From contig DFHY01000029.1 of NCBI GenBank assembly GCA_002371345.1, positions 1-26,994 on the forward strand: 26,994 bases of DNA, in the 5' to 3' direction. Position numbers and translations under genes: made by a program. The DNA is from Lachnospiraceae bacterium UBA3711 (lineage in GTDB: Bacteria; Bacillota; Clostridia; Lachnospirales; Lachnospiraceae). Of this stretch, positions 8,409-15,152 are shown in pieces. Under the pieces are notes generated by a model. It searched no databases and had not been told where the DNA came from. It saw nothing but the letters and a program-made list of their open reading frames with translations. How positions within the stretch are numbered: position 1 is the first letter of the stretch; each line of letters begins with the position of its first letter.

Positions 8409-8695
8409 TACGCGTTTGCCTCACCTGCCTGAGCCAGCACAGCCTTCGCGTCCTCTATGATCCGCTGATCCTCGAGGCGCTGGCGCTCTTCATTGATGTC
8501 TTTGGCCGCGGCCGCGATATCCTCGGCGTTCTCGCGCAGGGTGGTTACATCCTTCATCACCGTATCCTTCATACGCAGCACAGCGGCCGTTGTATGTGTG
8601 TAGGCAGTCTTAGCATCGCGGCTGGTCAGAATCCTGACTCCATAGCTTCCAAACAGAGCACCGCCTGCGAATAATCCGAATTTTCCCCAGTTCAT
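8408..8695 (-). CDS. DUF6110-like small membrane-anchored protein
   Basis: 95 residues. The N-terminus WGKFGLFAGGALFGSYGVRIL is a Gly-rich amphipathic or membrane segment, followed by SRDAKTAYTHTTAAVLRMKD and then a long charged helix, probably coiled coil, to the end. I recognise this as the DUF6110-type protein that accompanies P-type ATPases in Clostridia; function is unknown. A Shine-Dalgarno GTGAGGA precedes the ATG. The TAATG junction with the ATPase suggests equal production of the two, perhaps as an accessory subunit or regulator. The assignment rests on memory of the family pattern and context. Confidence 0.75.
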   Translation of the reverse strand: MNWGKFGLFAGGALFGSYGVRILTSRDAKTAYTHTTAAVLRMKDTVMKDVTTLRENAEDIAAAAKDINEERQRLEDQRIIEDAKAVLAQAGEANA

Positions 8696-8820
8696 TTTGA
8701 ATCCTCACTTTCTGCTGTAAAATAACTTTGGTCATGAACCACAACTGCAGGATGGGTCATTGCCGTCCTGTAAATATGATGTAAAGGTCAAAAACCCTGA
8801 AGCCAAGACAAACTTGTTTG

Positions 8821-8850
8821 CCGGAGGCAAAAGGTACTTTTGATCCCAAC
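8821..8850. repeat. GTTGGGG palindromic repeat, family B copy 3
   Basis: CCGGAGGCAAAAGGTACTTT continues into TGATCCCAAC. The core CAAAAGGTACTTTTG is identical to copy 1. It lies in the 228-base spacer between the DUF6110-like gene and the HMA-like gene; the rest of that spacer shows nothing else clear. A minus-strand frame crossing it is judged non-coding. Confidence 0.65.
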
Positions 8851-8923
8851 ATCGTAAATATGGAAAACATCATTAATGTGACGTTTGCTGATATAACCGC
8901 GGCCTTTGATGAATAACAATCCG

Positions 8924-9337
8924 CTACAGATTCCTGAGCGTGATCATCTGCCACACATGGTATCCGATCTGTACAGGCATAGGCAGTGCTATGTCAGCGA
9001 CTGTCTCCACTAAGATCCTGAGCCTCAGCTTTCTCTTGAGCTGCTGGTCCAGCTTGCGGGTCTTCATCTCCGAAGCGCTGATACGAAGATCCTCCTCACG
9101 CGCGAGCATGTCAACATTCTCAAAGCGGAAGCGGTCAAGCCTCTCCAGAATCTCATCCACCGGACAGGTATATTCGATGGCGCATCCTCCGGTAGCCATG
9201 TATACAGTGACTTTAGTGACTCCGGGCATAGCGCTGAAGGCATACTTCAGGATATCGGCCTCATCCTTAGTAAGGGCCGAGCTGCGAAGCCTTATTCTTA
9301 TACGCCTGTTTGACTTTGCTTCTATACGATAATTCAT
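8924..9337 (-). CDS. HMA-like domain protein lacking CxxC, paired with P-type ATPase
   Basis: 137 residues. Residues 1-75 (starting NYRIEAKSNRRIRIRLRSS, then PGVTKVTVYMATGGCAIEY) follow the HMA fold pattern but lack the CxxC metal site, like the so-called HMA2 proteins. The C-terminus (about 105-137) has a hydrophobic stretch with LPMPVQIGYHVWQMI. The whole chain resembles the first 130 residues of the ATPase in the same operon, which also reads HMA-like domain then LPLPIRTAV. It may therefore be a free copy of that N-terminal module, acting as a partner or regulator of the pump. RBS AAGGTCC is weak; the small upstream gene ends 12 bases before. Confidence 0.75.
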   Translation of the reverse strand: MNYRIEAKSNRRIRIRLRSSALTKDEADILKYAFSAMPGVTKVTVYMATGGCAIEYTCPVDEILERLDRFRFENVDMLAREEDLRISASEMKTRKLDQQLKRKLRLRILVETVADIALPMPVQIGYHVWQMITLRNL

Positions 9338-9349
9338 AGAAACGGACCT

Positions 9350-9430
9350 TTACTTCTTCTCGTAGCCTGTGATGATTGTCATCAGGAAACAGAACACGGT
9401 TGCCCAGGCGAAAAACTTGTGCTTCTTCAT
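9350..9430 (-). CDS. 26-residue membrane peptide heading the metal operon
   Basis: ATG at 9430-9428 (minus strand), stop TAA at 9352-9350. It has an excellent Shine-Dalgarno, GGAGGATAACTG, just before the ATG. The peptide starts MKKHKFFAWATVFCFL, continues as one hydrophobic helix and ends TGYEKK, so it has basic ends around a single membrane span with one Cys. It resembles tiny membrane proteins annotated in Clostridia near HMA-like genes (possibly DUF6219), but I am not sure of the family. First gene of the minus-strand cluster. Function unknown; a pump-modulating small protein or a leader peptide are both possible. Confidence 0.65.
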   Translation of the reverse strand: MKKHKFFAWATVFCFLMTIITGYEKK

Positions 9431-9484
9431 CAGTTATCCTCCATATAAAACACTGGTTAGTAATGGCTGTCTTTGACTTACGTA

Positions 9485-9515
9485 ATTTTACCACTGTTTG
9501 ACCCGGTTGTGTTAA
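9485..9515 (-). promoter_or_regulatory. candidate promoter of the metal operon
   Basis: On the minus strand, TTAACA (-35) and TGGTAAAAT (extended -10) are separated by 19 bases, about 55 bases ahead of the small peptide's start. The spacing is long, so confidence is modest. Confidence 0.35.
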
Positions 9516-9574
9516 GCTTTTCAGGAATTGCGTGTAAAAAACTCAAACTGTGTCAACAAATTATCGTCTGAAAA

Positions 9575-9583
9575 TGATATGAT
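9575..9583 (+). promoter_or_regulatory. candidate extended -10 for the S41 peptidase gene
   Basis: TGATATGAT fits an extended -10 (TGN-TATGAT) in an AT-rich stretch between divergent genes. No good -35 is seen at 16-18 bases. It leaves a 5' leader of about 140 bases in which no clear structure was found. Confidence 0.35.
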
Positions 9584-9729
9584 ATTAAGCACGGAAACAG
9601 AGGGGCGATCCGTACATCATAGTTGCGGGCAGTGGACGCCTCTGATCTCAAAGTGATATGAACAGGGTCTGAAGATCCTGACATTACGGCAATGCAGTTT
9701 TATATTTGGTTAAGCCAGGAGGATGAACA

Positions 9730-11598
9730 ATGAAGAACCGGAGGATAAGAATCAGGAGAGCCGCGGCGGTTTTACTGACAGGCGCTATGTCTGTCAATAT
9801 GGTTTCGGCGCCATTATATGCCGAAGCTCTGGAAGAAACCGAGACGCTTGGAGCTTATGAAGCTGAGACTGAAGGAGCTTCAGCGGATGATTATTCAGGC
9901 GTAGTATCCGACAGCCCGCAGACAGAAGCTGATACGTCCGTTCCGACAGTGAGCAGTGAAACTATGCCATTCTACTTTTACGATATGGACAACAGGTTCG
10001 ACTACCCGGTCTATTTTATTAATGATGTGAAGGATCTGCCGTATGTTAATCTGTCAGACTGGGTTGACATAATGACAGGAATGCTTGGAGGTGACGAAGA
10101 GCCGTATAATCTGGAGCTTGAGACAGACGGCAGTGTCGCTATGGTGACCAGGGAGAATGGGTTCTCTATGGTAATTGATTTCGAGAATCCGTCGATCATA
10201 TTCGAGGATTATGACCTGTTCGTACATTATGGAGATAAATCTCTCATCGATATGGTTTCTTCAGGATATTCTGATGAAAACGGGGATCCGGTTCTGATAG
10301 AGAGAATTGAAAAAGGGTCTTTTGACAGGAACGGGAAAGAACTGGAACTTGATCTGGCAGCGTATCAGATTCCGCTGTACTGGTCTGCTGATGACGACCT
10401 GTATCTCATCCCTATGCAGACTCTTTCGGACTTTCTGAGCGCTCCGACCATGAAACAGTTGTTTCTCTATAATACAACCGCGGTATACGTAACGGACTCC
10501 ACCGCATTAGGAATAGAATCAGGTGAACTGACGCCGATGGGAGAGTCATACCTGTCTGCTCCTGCCGATTATCTCAGCGACGATCTTGCATGGTACAGCT
10601 ACTGTGAGCTGTGCCTGGCGCTTGATAATCTGTACGGCCTGAAAGAGATTCATGACATAAGCAGCTTTGACAACATATTTACATATACAGGCTATAAGTC
10701 TGATCTCACCAGCAACGACCCAAATGTGAAGGACGGCGCGCTGGATGACTTTATCAATTACTATCTTGACGATTTTCACTCGGGCTTTACCTTCGCGTCA
10801 TACCGGACGGAAGAGCTTCAGGAAATCGGAGGAGGCGGCCTGTCATTGAGAAGAGACAATGATGTGTCCGAGATATACCTCAGCGCCAGAAACAATGCAG
10901 GCCATGCTGTCAAGGCTTACGAAGAGGTAGGAAATACTGCATATATCACATTTGATCATTTTACTATGACAAAGTATGCTGATGAATACTATACAATGCC
11001 GGAGGATCTGGAGATGGATCCGTCGTCAGAGACGCTGGAGACACCTGATCTTATCACCTACGCACATAAGCAGATCACAAGAGAGAACAGCCCGATTGAA
11101 AATGTGGTGGTTGATCTTAGTCTGAACGGAGGAGGAGCTGTAGATGCGGGCGCTGCCATTGCGGCGTGGTTTCTCGGCGAGGCATCCATGAGTATAAGGA
11201 GTTCAATGACAGGCGCGATTTCGACCGGCACATACCGTTTTGACGCCAACCTGGACGGAGCATTCAACGATGACGATACGGTGAAGGACAAGAATCTGTT
11301 CTGCATAATAGGGCCATACAGCTTCTCATGCGGAAATCTGGTGCCCAATTTATACAAGTCCTCCGGACGTGTCACTCTGCTTGGAAGACAGTCCGGCGGA
11401 GGAAGCTGTTCTGTTCTGCCGATGTCCACGGCCTACGGCACTTTGTTCAATATCTCTTCACCGAACAGGATGTCTTTCCTGAAGAACGGCTCTTACTATG
11501 ATACAGATACCGGAATCGAGCCGGACTGCGTGATCGTGCGGCCTGAAAGCTTCTACGACAGGGAAGGCCTGACTGAATATATCAACAACCTGTTCTGA
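9730..11598 (+). CDS. exported S41-family (C-terminal processing type) peptidase
   Basis: 622 residues with a clear signal peptide (basic RRIRIRR start, hydrophobic core, cleavage near residue 31). An acidic, Ser/Thr-rich low-complexity stretch follows to about residue 75. The catalytic S41 half shows IENVVVDLSLNGGGAVDAG (about 454-472) and GPYSFSCGNLV, where Ser533 is the expected nucleophile, then GRQSGGGS. The N-terminal half has no family I can name. Likely acts outside the cell on peptides or wall-associated proteins. Good RBS AGGAGG at 9718-9723. No lipobox or sorting signal was seen. It heads a run of exported hydrolases with similar leaders. Confidence 0.85.
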   Translation: MKNRRIRIRRAAAVLLTGAMSVNMVSAPLYAEALEETETLGAYEAETEGASADDYSGVVSDSPQTEADTSVPTVSSETMPFYFYDMDNRFDYPVYFINDVKDLPYVNLSDWVDIMTGMLGGDEEPYNLELETDGSVAMVTRENGFSMVIDFENPSIIFEDYDLFVHYGDKSLIDMVSSGYSDENGDPVLIERIEKGSFDRNGKELELDLAAYQIPLYWSADDDLYLIPMQTLSDFLSAPTMKQLFLYNTTAVYVTDSTALGIESGELTPMGESYLSAPADYLSDDLAWYSYCELCLALDNLYGLKEIHDISSFDNIFTYTGYKSDLTSNDPNVKDGALDDFINYYLDDFHSGFTFASYRTEELQEIGGGGLSLRRDNDVSEIYLSARNNAGHAVKAYEEVGNTAYITFDHFTMTKYADEYYTMPEDLEMDPSSETLETPDLITYAHKQITRENSPIENVVVDLSLNGGGAVDAGAAIAAWFLGEASMSIRSSMTGAISTGTYRFDANLDGAFNDDDTVKDKNLFCIIGPYSFSCGNLVPNLYKSSGRVTLLGRQSGGGSCSVLPMSTAYGTLFNISSPNRMSFLKNGSYYDTDTGIEPDCVIVRPESFYDREGLTEYINNLF

Positions 11599-11718
11599 GA
11601 AGCAGATATACAGCCATCTTGATTCCCTGAGTGTCATGTATGGCGAAAAGGATCAGGTTAATAATCATTGGTATGAAAACAGCCATTATCTGTATATGAG
11701 CAGGAAGGAGTGCGGCAG

Positions 11719-13905
11719 ATGAATATAAGAAAAACTATACTGATTAGTGCTGTATCCGGCCTGATGCTCTTTCCTGCTCCGGCCTTCGCGTCACAGGAAG
11801 ATCCGGCTGAACTGGAATATGGCGAAGGGCAGAAGATATATGTTGTTCTGCCTGATGACTATGACCCGGGGCAGCAGTATCCCTGCGTCTACTTCATGCC
11901 GCAGGACGGGTACAGCGCCCGGGAATATCTTGATGACGGGACCATCGATGTGGTCCGGGAGCTTCAGTCTGACGGGCGGATCGGTGAGATGATCTGCGCA
12001 TTTGTGCAATATCGAAATGGGACTGATCTCTTTGAGCAGACCAGTGAGGCCATAGAAGCCGTTGAAAATGAGTATCCGGCAGTCAGCGACGCGTCGCAGC
12101 GGGGGATTATTGGAACCGGAGTCGGCGGCTATATGGCATATCTGCTCGGATACAGCGGCCCGGACGGACAGCTTCAGGAGGAGCCTCTGTACTTCAGCGC
12201 GATAGCAAGCCACGACGGTGACTTTGCCTCTGAGGACAATCCATTTCTCCAGGCATACGGAAGCGTGTACGGCCTGCTGAAGGAACCGGTCTCTTCGTCC
12301 GGCGCGGATACTCAGTGGATAAGCAGTTATTATGCTTACATTGATTTCGATCTCGGCAATGCGAAGGCTCTTGAGGACGGCGGCTCCGCCGACATCGCTT
12401 ACGCCTTCCGCAGTCCGGGCCTGTCGGGCCAGGACAGTCCTCAGGCATGGGACTACTCCGTATTCGAGTATGCTGTTCAGGACCAGGTACAGTACGGCCG
12501 GTGGACAGATCATCTTGAGCGCTCTTTGAAAGGCTTCTCGGAGGCATTTATCAGGGATGGAAATGAGCCTGCCAGGTCTGATGAGACTGAAACGGAGTAT
12601 ACCGCGAAGGAGACAGTCGCTTCCGGAGAGGATCGTATGATTGATCTGATGGGAGACTGGTACTTCCGGACGGCGGACGCGATTCAGGAGCAGGATGCGC
12701 AGGCTGATGTATCAGACATAGATGATGTGCTGGGATGTGACTGGAAGAGCTGGGATGTGGTGCAGCCGGGCTTCGGCTGGTGGACTGAGGACTTCGCTTC
12801 GTGCCTGAAGGGCAATCCCTACTACGCCGGATATGCCTGGTATATTAGAGAGTTTGATGTTCCGGAGGAGTTTGACACATCATCCCTTCAGATAGACGCC
12901 GGCATGGTTGACGAGGGCGATGAGGCGTACATCAACGGCGTCCGTGCAGGGCAGACAGGAATCCCGGACGAGGGCGGCAGCTACAACGGCACCAATCCCT
13001 GGGATGAAGAGCGCATCTATGAGATCCCGGACGGTCTGATAAAAGCAGGAAAGAATACAATTGCCGTGCGTGTGTGCAACGGCAGCGGTGCCGGCGGATG
13101 GTATACCGGGCCTATACATATCGAAGCCAGGGAGGAACCGGCTGGTGATCCAGGCAAGTCCGGGCAGAGATACTATACAACGTCATTTAAGTCGGACGCG
13201 CTGAAAGGACAGGAGATCGAGTACCGGGTATATCTTCCGGTGGGTTACTATGAGTCGGATCTGAGATATCCTGTCGTGTACATGCTGCATGGATATGGTT
13301 CGACCGGAAAGTCATTTGAGATAGCCGGCGTTCCTGAGCTTCTTGACGAAGGGATCTCAGAGGGTGATATTCCTCTGTGCATCATGATCTTCCCTTCGGA
13401 CGGTCATCCTCAGAAGGCAGGCTGGTGGTCGGGTGCTTACGCGAAGATGCTCAATGAGGATCTGGTCAGAGAGGTTGACAGCACCCTCAGGACTGTCGGC
13501 AGCAGGGATTACCGCTTCCTTGCAGGAGAGTCGATGGGAGGAGGCGGAGCGTACCTGAACGCTCTGAACAATCCGGATCTTTACGGCGGCGTCCTTGATA
13601 TGTACGGAGCGCTGCGCTATACAGGCGCGCTGAAGACATTTCTTGACATGGACGCCGAAGAGCTTGGAGCTTTCAGGCACTATATAATATGCGGAACTCA
13701 TGATATGTACTGCTTCGATCTGGACCATATCATGATGGGCAGGCACCTGGCAGGGCTGGGCATTCCGTACAGGTTAGATATAGACAGCGGCGAACACAGC
13801 TCTGAATTCTACCTGCCGCGCCTGAAGGCCGCCCTTGCTTATCTGCTGGAGAGCGCGGAGCCTGTGGACAGCAGCGGCCATGTGATAACGGAGACTGAGG
13901 GATGA
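11719..13905 (+). CDS. exported two-domain esterase with central sugar-binding-like domain
   Basis: 728 residues with signal peptide (cleavage after PAPAFA). Three parts: an N-terminal alpha/beta-hydrolase-like domain (about 30-270) whose nucleophile elbow reads GTGVGG instead of GxSxGG, so it lacks the Ser (Gly134 in its place); a central beta domain (about 310-470) with LMGDWYFR, YIREFDVP and YINGVRAGQTG, like the galactose-binding-fold domain of GH2 enzymes; and a C-terminal esterase-D-like domain with YPVVYMLHGYGSTGKSF, GESMGGGG (Ser605), Asp662 and His693. The C-terminal domain should be active, perhaps deacylating glycans. ATG at 11719 is chosen because AGGAAGGAG precedes it by 8 bases; a GTG at 11710 overlaps that RBS. 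Overlaps cbiB by 4 bases. Confidence 0.83.
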   Translation: MNIRKTILISAVSGLMLFPAPAFASQEDPAELEYGEGQKIYVVLPDDYDPGQQYPCVYFMPQDGYSAREYLDDGTIDVVRELQSDGRIGEMICAFVQYRNGTDLFEQTSEAIEAVENEYPAVSDASQRGIIGTGVGGYMAYLLGYSGPDGQLQEEPLYFSAIASHDGDFASEDNPFLQAYGSVYGLLKEPVSSSGADTQWISSYYAYIDFDLGNAKALEDGGSADIAYAFRSPGLSGQDSPQAWDYSVFEYAVQDQVQYGRWTDHLERSLKGFSEAFIRDGNEPARSDETETEYTAKETVASGEDRMIDLMGDWYFRTADAIQEQDAQADVSDIDDVLGCDWKSWDVVQPGFGWWTEDFASCLKGNPYYAGYAWYIREFDVPEEFDTSSLQIDAGMVDEGDEAYINGVRAGQTGIPDEGGSYNGTNPWDEERIYEIPDGLIKAGKNTIAVRVCNGSGAGGWYTGPIHIEAREEPAGDPGKSGQRYYTTSFKSDALKGQEIEYRVYLPVGYYESDLRYPVVYMLHGYGSTGKSFEIAGVPELLDEGISEGDIPLCIMIFPSDGHPQKAGWWSGAYAKMLNEDLVREVDSTLRTVGSRDYRFLAGESMGGGGAYLNALNNPDLYGGVLDMYGALRYTGALKTFLDMDAEELGAFRHYIICGTHDMYCFDLDHIMMGRHLAGLGIPYRLDIDSGEHSSEFYLPRLKAALAYLLESAEPVDSSGHVITETEG

Positions 13906-15023
13906 TGCTGAGCGGAGCGATGTCCCAGGGCATGATCCTCACCTGCGCCGTTCTGTGCGGTTGTGTTCTTGACCTTATATTCGCAGATCCCGTGCAGATT
14001 CCGCACCCTGTTGTGCTTATGGGAAAATGCATCTCCTCGATGGAATCATGGCTCAGGCGTATATTTCCAAAAAGCCCAAGGGGTGAGTTTGCGGGAGGCG
14101 TGGTTCTGGCCGCGGCTCTTCCCATTGGCGTCTTTGCGGCTTCTTTCGCGGTATGCGCGCTGTCCTGGCGCATACATCCGGTTCTCTTCTTTATCGTTGA
14201 GAGCATCTGGTGTGCCCAGGCACTTGCGGCGAGAGGACTTGCGGATGAGGCTGAGGCCGTAAGGCGCTCTCTCAGGCCGGCATGCGCTGAGTCTGTTCCG
14301 GGTCAGGCTTCTGAGCCTGCAGAACCGGAACCGGGCAGGTATGCCGCGTACAAAGAGAGAGCAGGAGAAAGGTACCCGGACGGACGGACAGATGATGATA
14401 TCATCCTGGACAAAGCAAGGGCTCAGGTATCAAGAATAGTCGGGCGCGATACGGACAGCCTTGACGAAGCGGGCATTATCAGGGCATGTGTCGAGACCGT
14501 TGCGGAAAACTCCTCAGACGGAGTTGCCGCGCCGCTTCTGTATATGCTGATAGGAGGGGCGCCTCTGGCGCTTGCCTACAAAGCTGTCAACACCATGGAC
14601 AGTATGGTCGGCTATAAGAACGAGCAATATATGTATTTCGGAAGGGCGGCGGCAAGACTAGATGATATCGCCAACTTCATTCCGAGCCGTATCACCGCCA
14701 TGTGCTGGATAGCGGCGGCGTTTTTGAATCCCTCCACAGACGGAAAAAACGCATGGAGGATATTCAGACGGGACAGGTATAAGCATTCAAGCCCGAACTC
14801 GGCGCAGACAGAATCCGCCTGCGCAGGCGCGCTGCACATAAGGCTTGCCGGGCCTGCCTCATACTTTGGATCCGTTGTTATGAAGCCATGGATAGGAGAC
14901 GACGACCGGCCAGTAGAGCCTGGGGACATATCACTCAGCGTGCGCCTGATGTGGCTGTCTGCCGCGCTTGTGCTTGCGGCCGGAACAGGGATAAGGCTGA
15001 TTTGCCTTGCGAAAATGCATTGA
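13902..15023 (+). CDS. cbiB: adenosylcobinamide-phosphate synthase CbiB
   Basis: Integral membrane enzyme that attaches the aminopropanol arm to adenosylcobyric acid. Recognised by DLIFADP...PHPVVLMG near the N-terminus, SRIVGRDTDSLDEAGI, ETVAENSSDGVAAPLLYMLIGGAPLALAYKAVNTMDSMVGY, RLDDIANFIPSR, and RRDRYKHSSPNSAQTESACAGAL. 373 residues, longer than the usual 310-325. The extra length is mainly a polar stretch at about 126-164, before IVGRDT, whose DNA is partly palindromic. Start overlaps the esterase stop (ATGATG); ATG at 13905 or 13920 is also possible. No cobalamin riboswitch was seen upstream. It probably forms the start of the cob run with cobT, cobU and cobS. Confidence 0.94.
   Translation: MMLSGAMSQGMILTCAVLCGCVLDLIFADPVQIPHPVVLMGKCISSMESWLRRIFPKSPRGEFAGGVVLAAALPIGVFAASFAVCALSWRIHPVLFFIVESIWCAQALAARGLADEAEAVRRSLRPACAESVPGQASEPAEPEPGRYAAYKERAGERYPDGRTDDDIILDKARAQVSRIVGRDTDSLDEAGIIRACVETVAENSSDGVAAPLLYMLIGGAPLALAYKAVNTMDSMVGYKNEQYMYFGRAAARLDDIANFIPSRITAMCWIAAAFLNPSTDGKNAWRIFRRDRYKHSSPNSAQTESACAGALHIRLAGPASYFGSVVMKPWIGDDDRPVEPGDISLSVRLMWLSAALVLAAGTGIRLICLAKMH
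14277..14347. repeat. palindromic segment inside cbiB insert
   Basis: Nested inverted arms: GGCAT (14279) with ATGCC (14341), TTCCGG (14296) with CCGGAA (14325), CAGGCT (14304) with AGCCTG (14314), loop TCTG. It codes for residues RPACAESVPGQAS onward, which lie in a stretch absent from the CbiB consensus I know. Confidence 0.5.
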
Positions 15024-15067
15024 ATACATTGGATGTCGGTGGGATTGCGGAAGCGAGGAGCACACAT

Positions 15068-15102
15068 ATTCCACTTGGCGAGTTTACGAGCCTTAGTGGA
15101 AT
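15068..15102. other. hairpin in cbiB-cobT spacer
   Basis: ATTCCACT (15068-15075) pairs with AGTGGAAT (15095-15102), with an inner GGC/GCC pair. No T run follows. It lies about 50 bases before cobT in a 129-base spacer and could be an mRNA processing or stability element. Confidence 0.5.
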
Positions 15103-15124
15103 AGCGTACAACGTAATCCGTTAT

Positions 15125-15148
15125 CGACTTTTGGCGGATTGATCATTG
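15125..15148 (+). promoter_or_regulatory. cob start-proximal motif, copy 1 (before cobT)
   Basis: CGACTTTTGGCGGATTGATC followed by ATTG, ending 4 bases before the cobT ATG. It matches 20 of 24 bases with the copy before cobS and, in its first half, the copy before the second cobU-like gene. No standard GGAGG lies between it and the start. Confidence 0.6.
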
Positions 15149-15152
15149 AATA

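Noticed and set aside
8757..8954. Minus-strand 65-codon open frame between the DUF6110-like and HMA-like genes
   Set aside because: It contains a copy of the palindromic repeat and overlaps the HMA-like gene end; no domain pattern.
9267..9494. Minus-strand 75-codon open frame overlapping the small peptide
   Set aside because: Different frame from the 26-residue peptide, overlaps the HMA-like gene start, and lacks a ribosome binding site.
14888..15142. Plus-strand 84-codon open frame over the cbiB end
   Set aside because: Out of frame with cbiB and mostly inside it; the free tail is only the spacer hairpin and motif.
15024..15152. Cobalamin riboswitch before cobT
   Set aside because: The conserved B12-box and core helices were not found; only a simple hairpin and the shared 24-nt motif are present.
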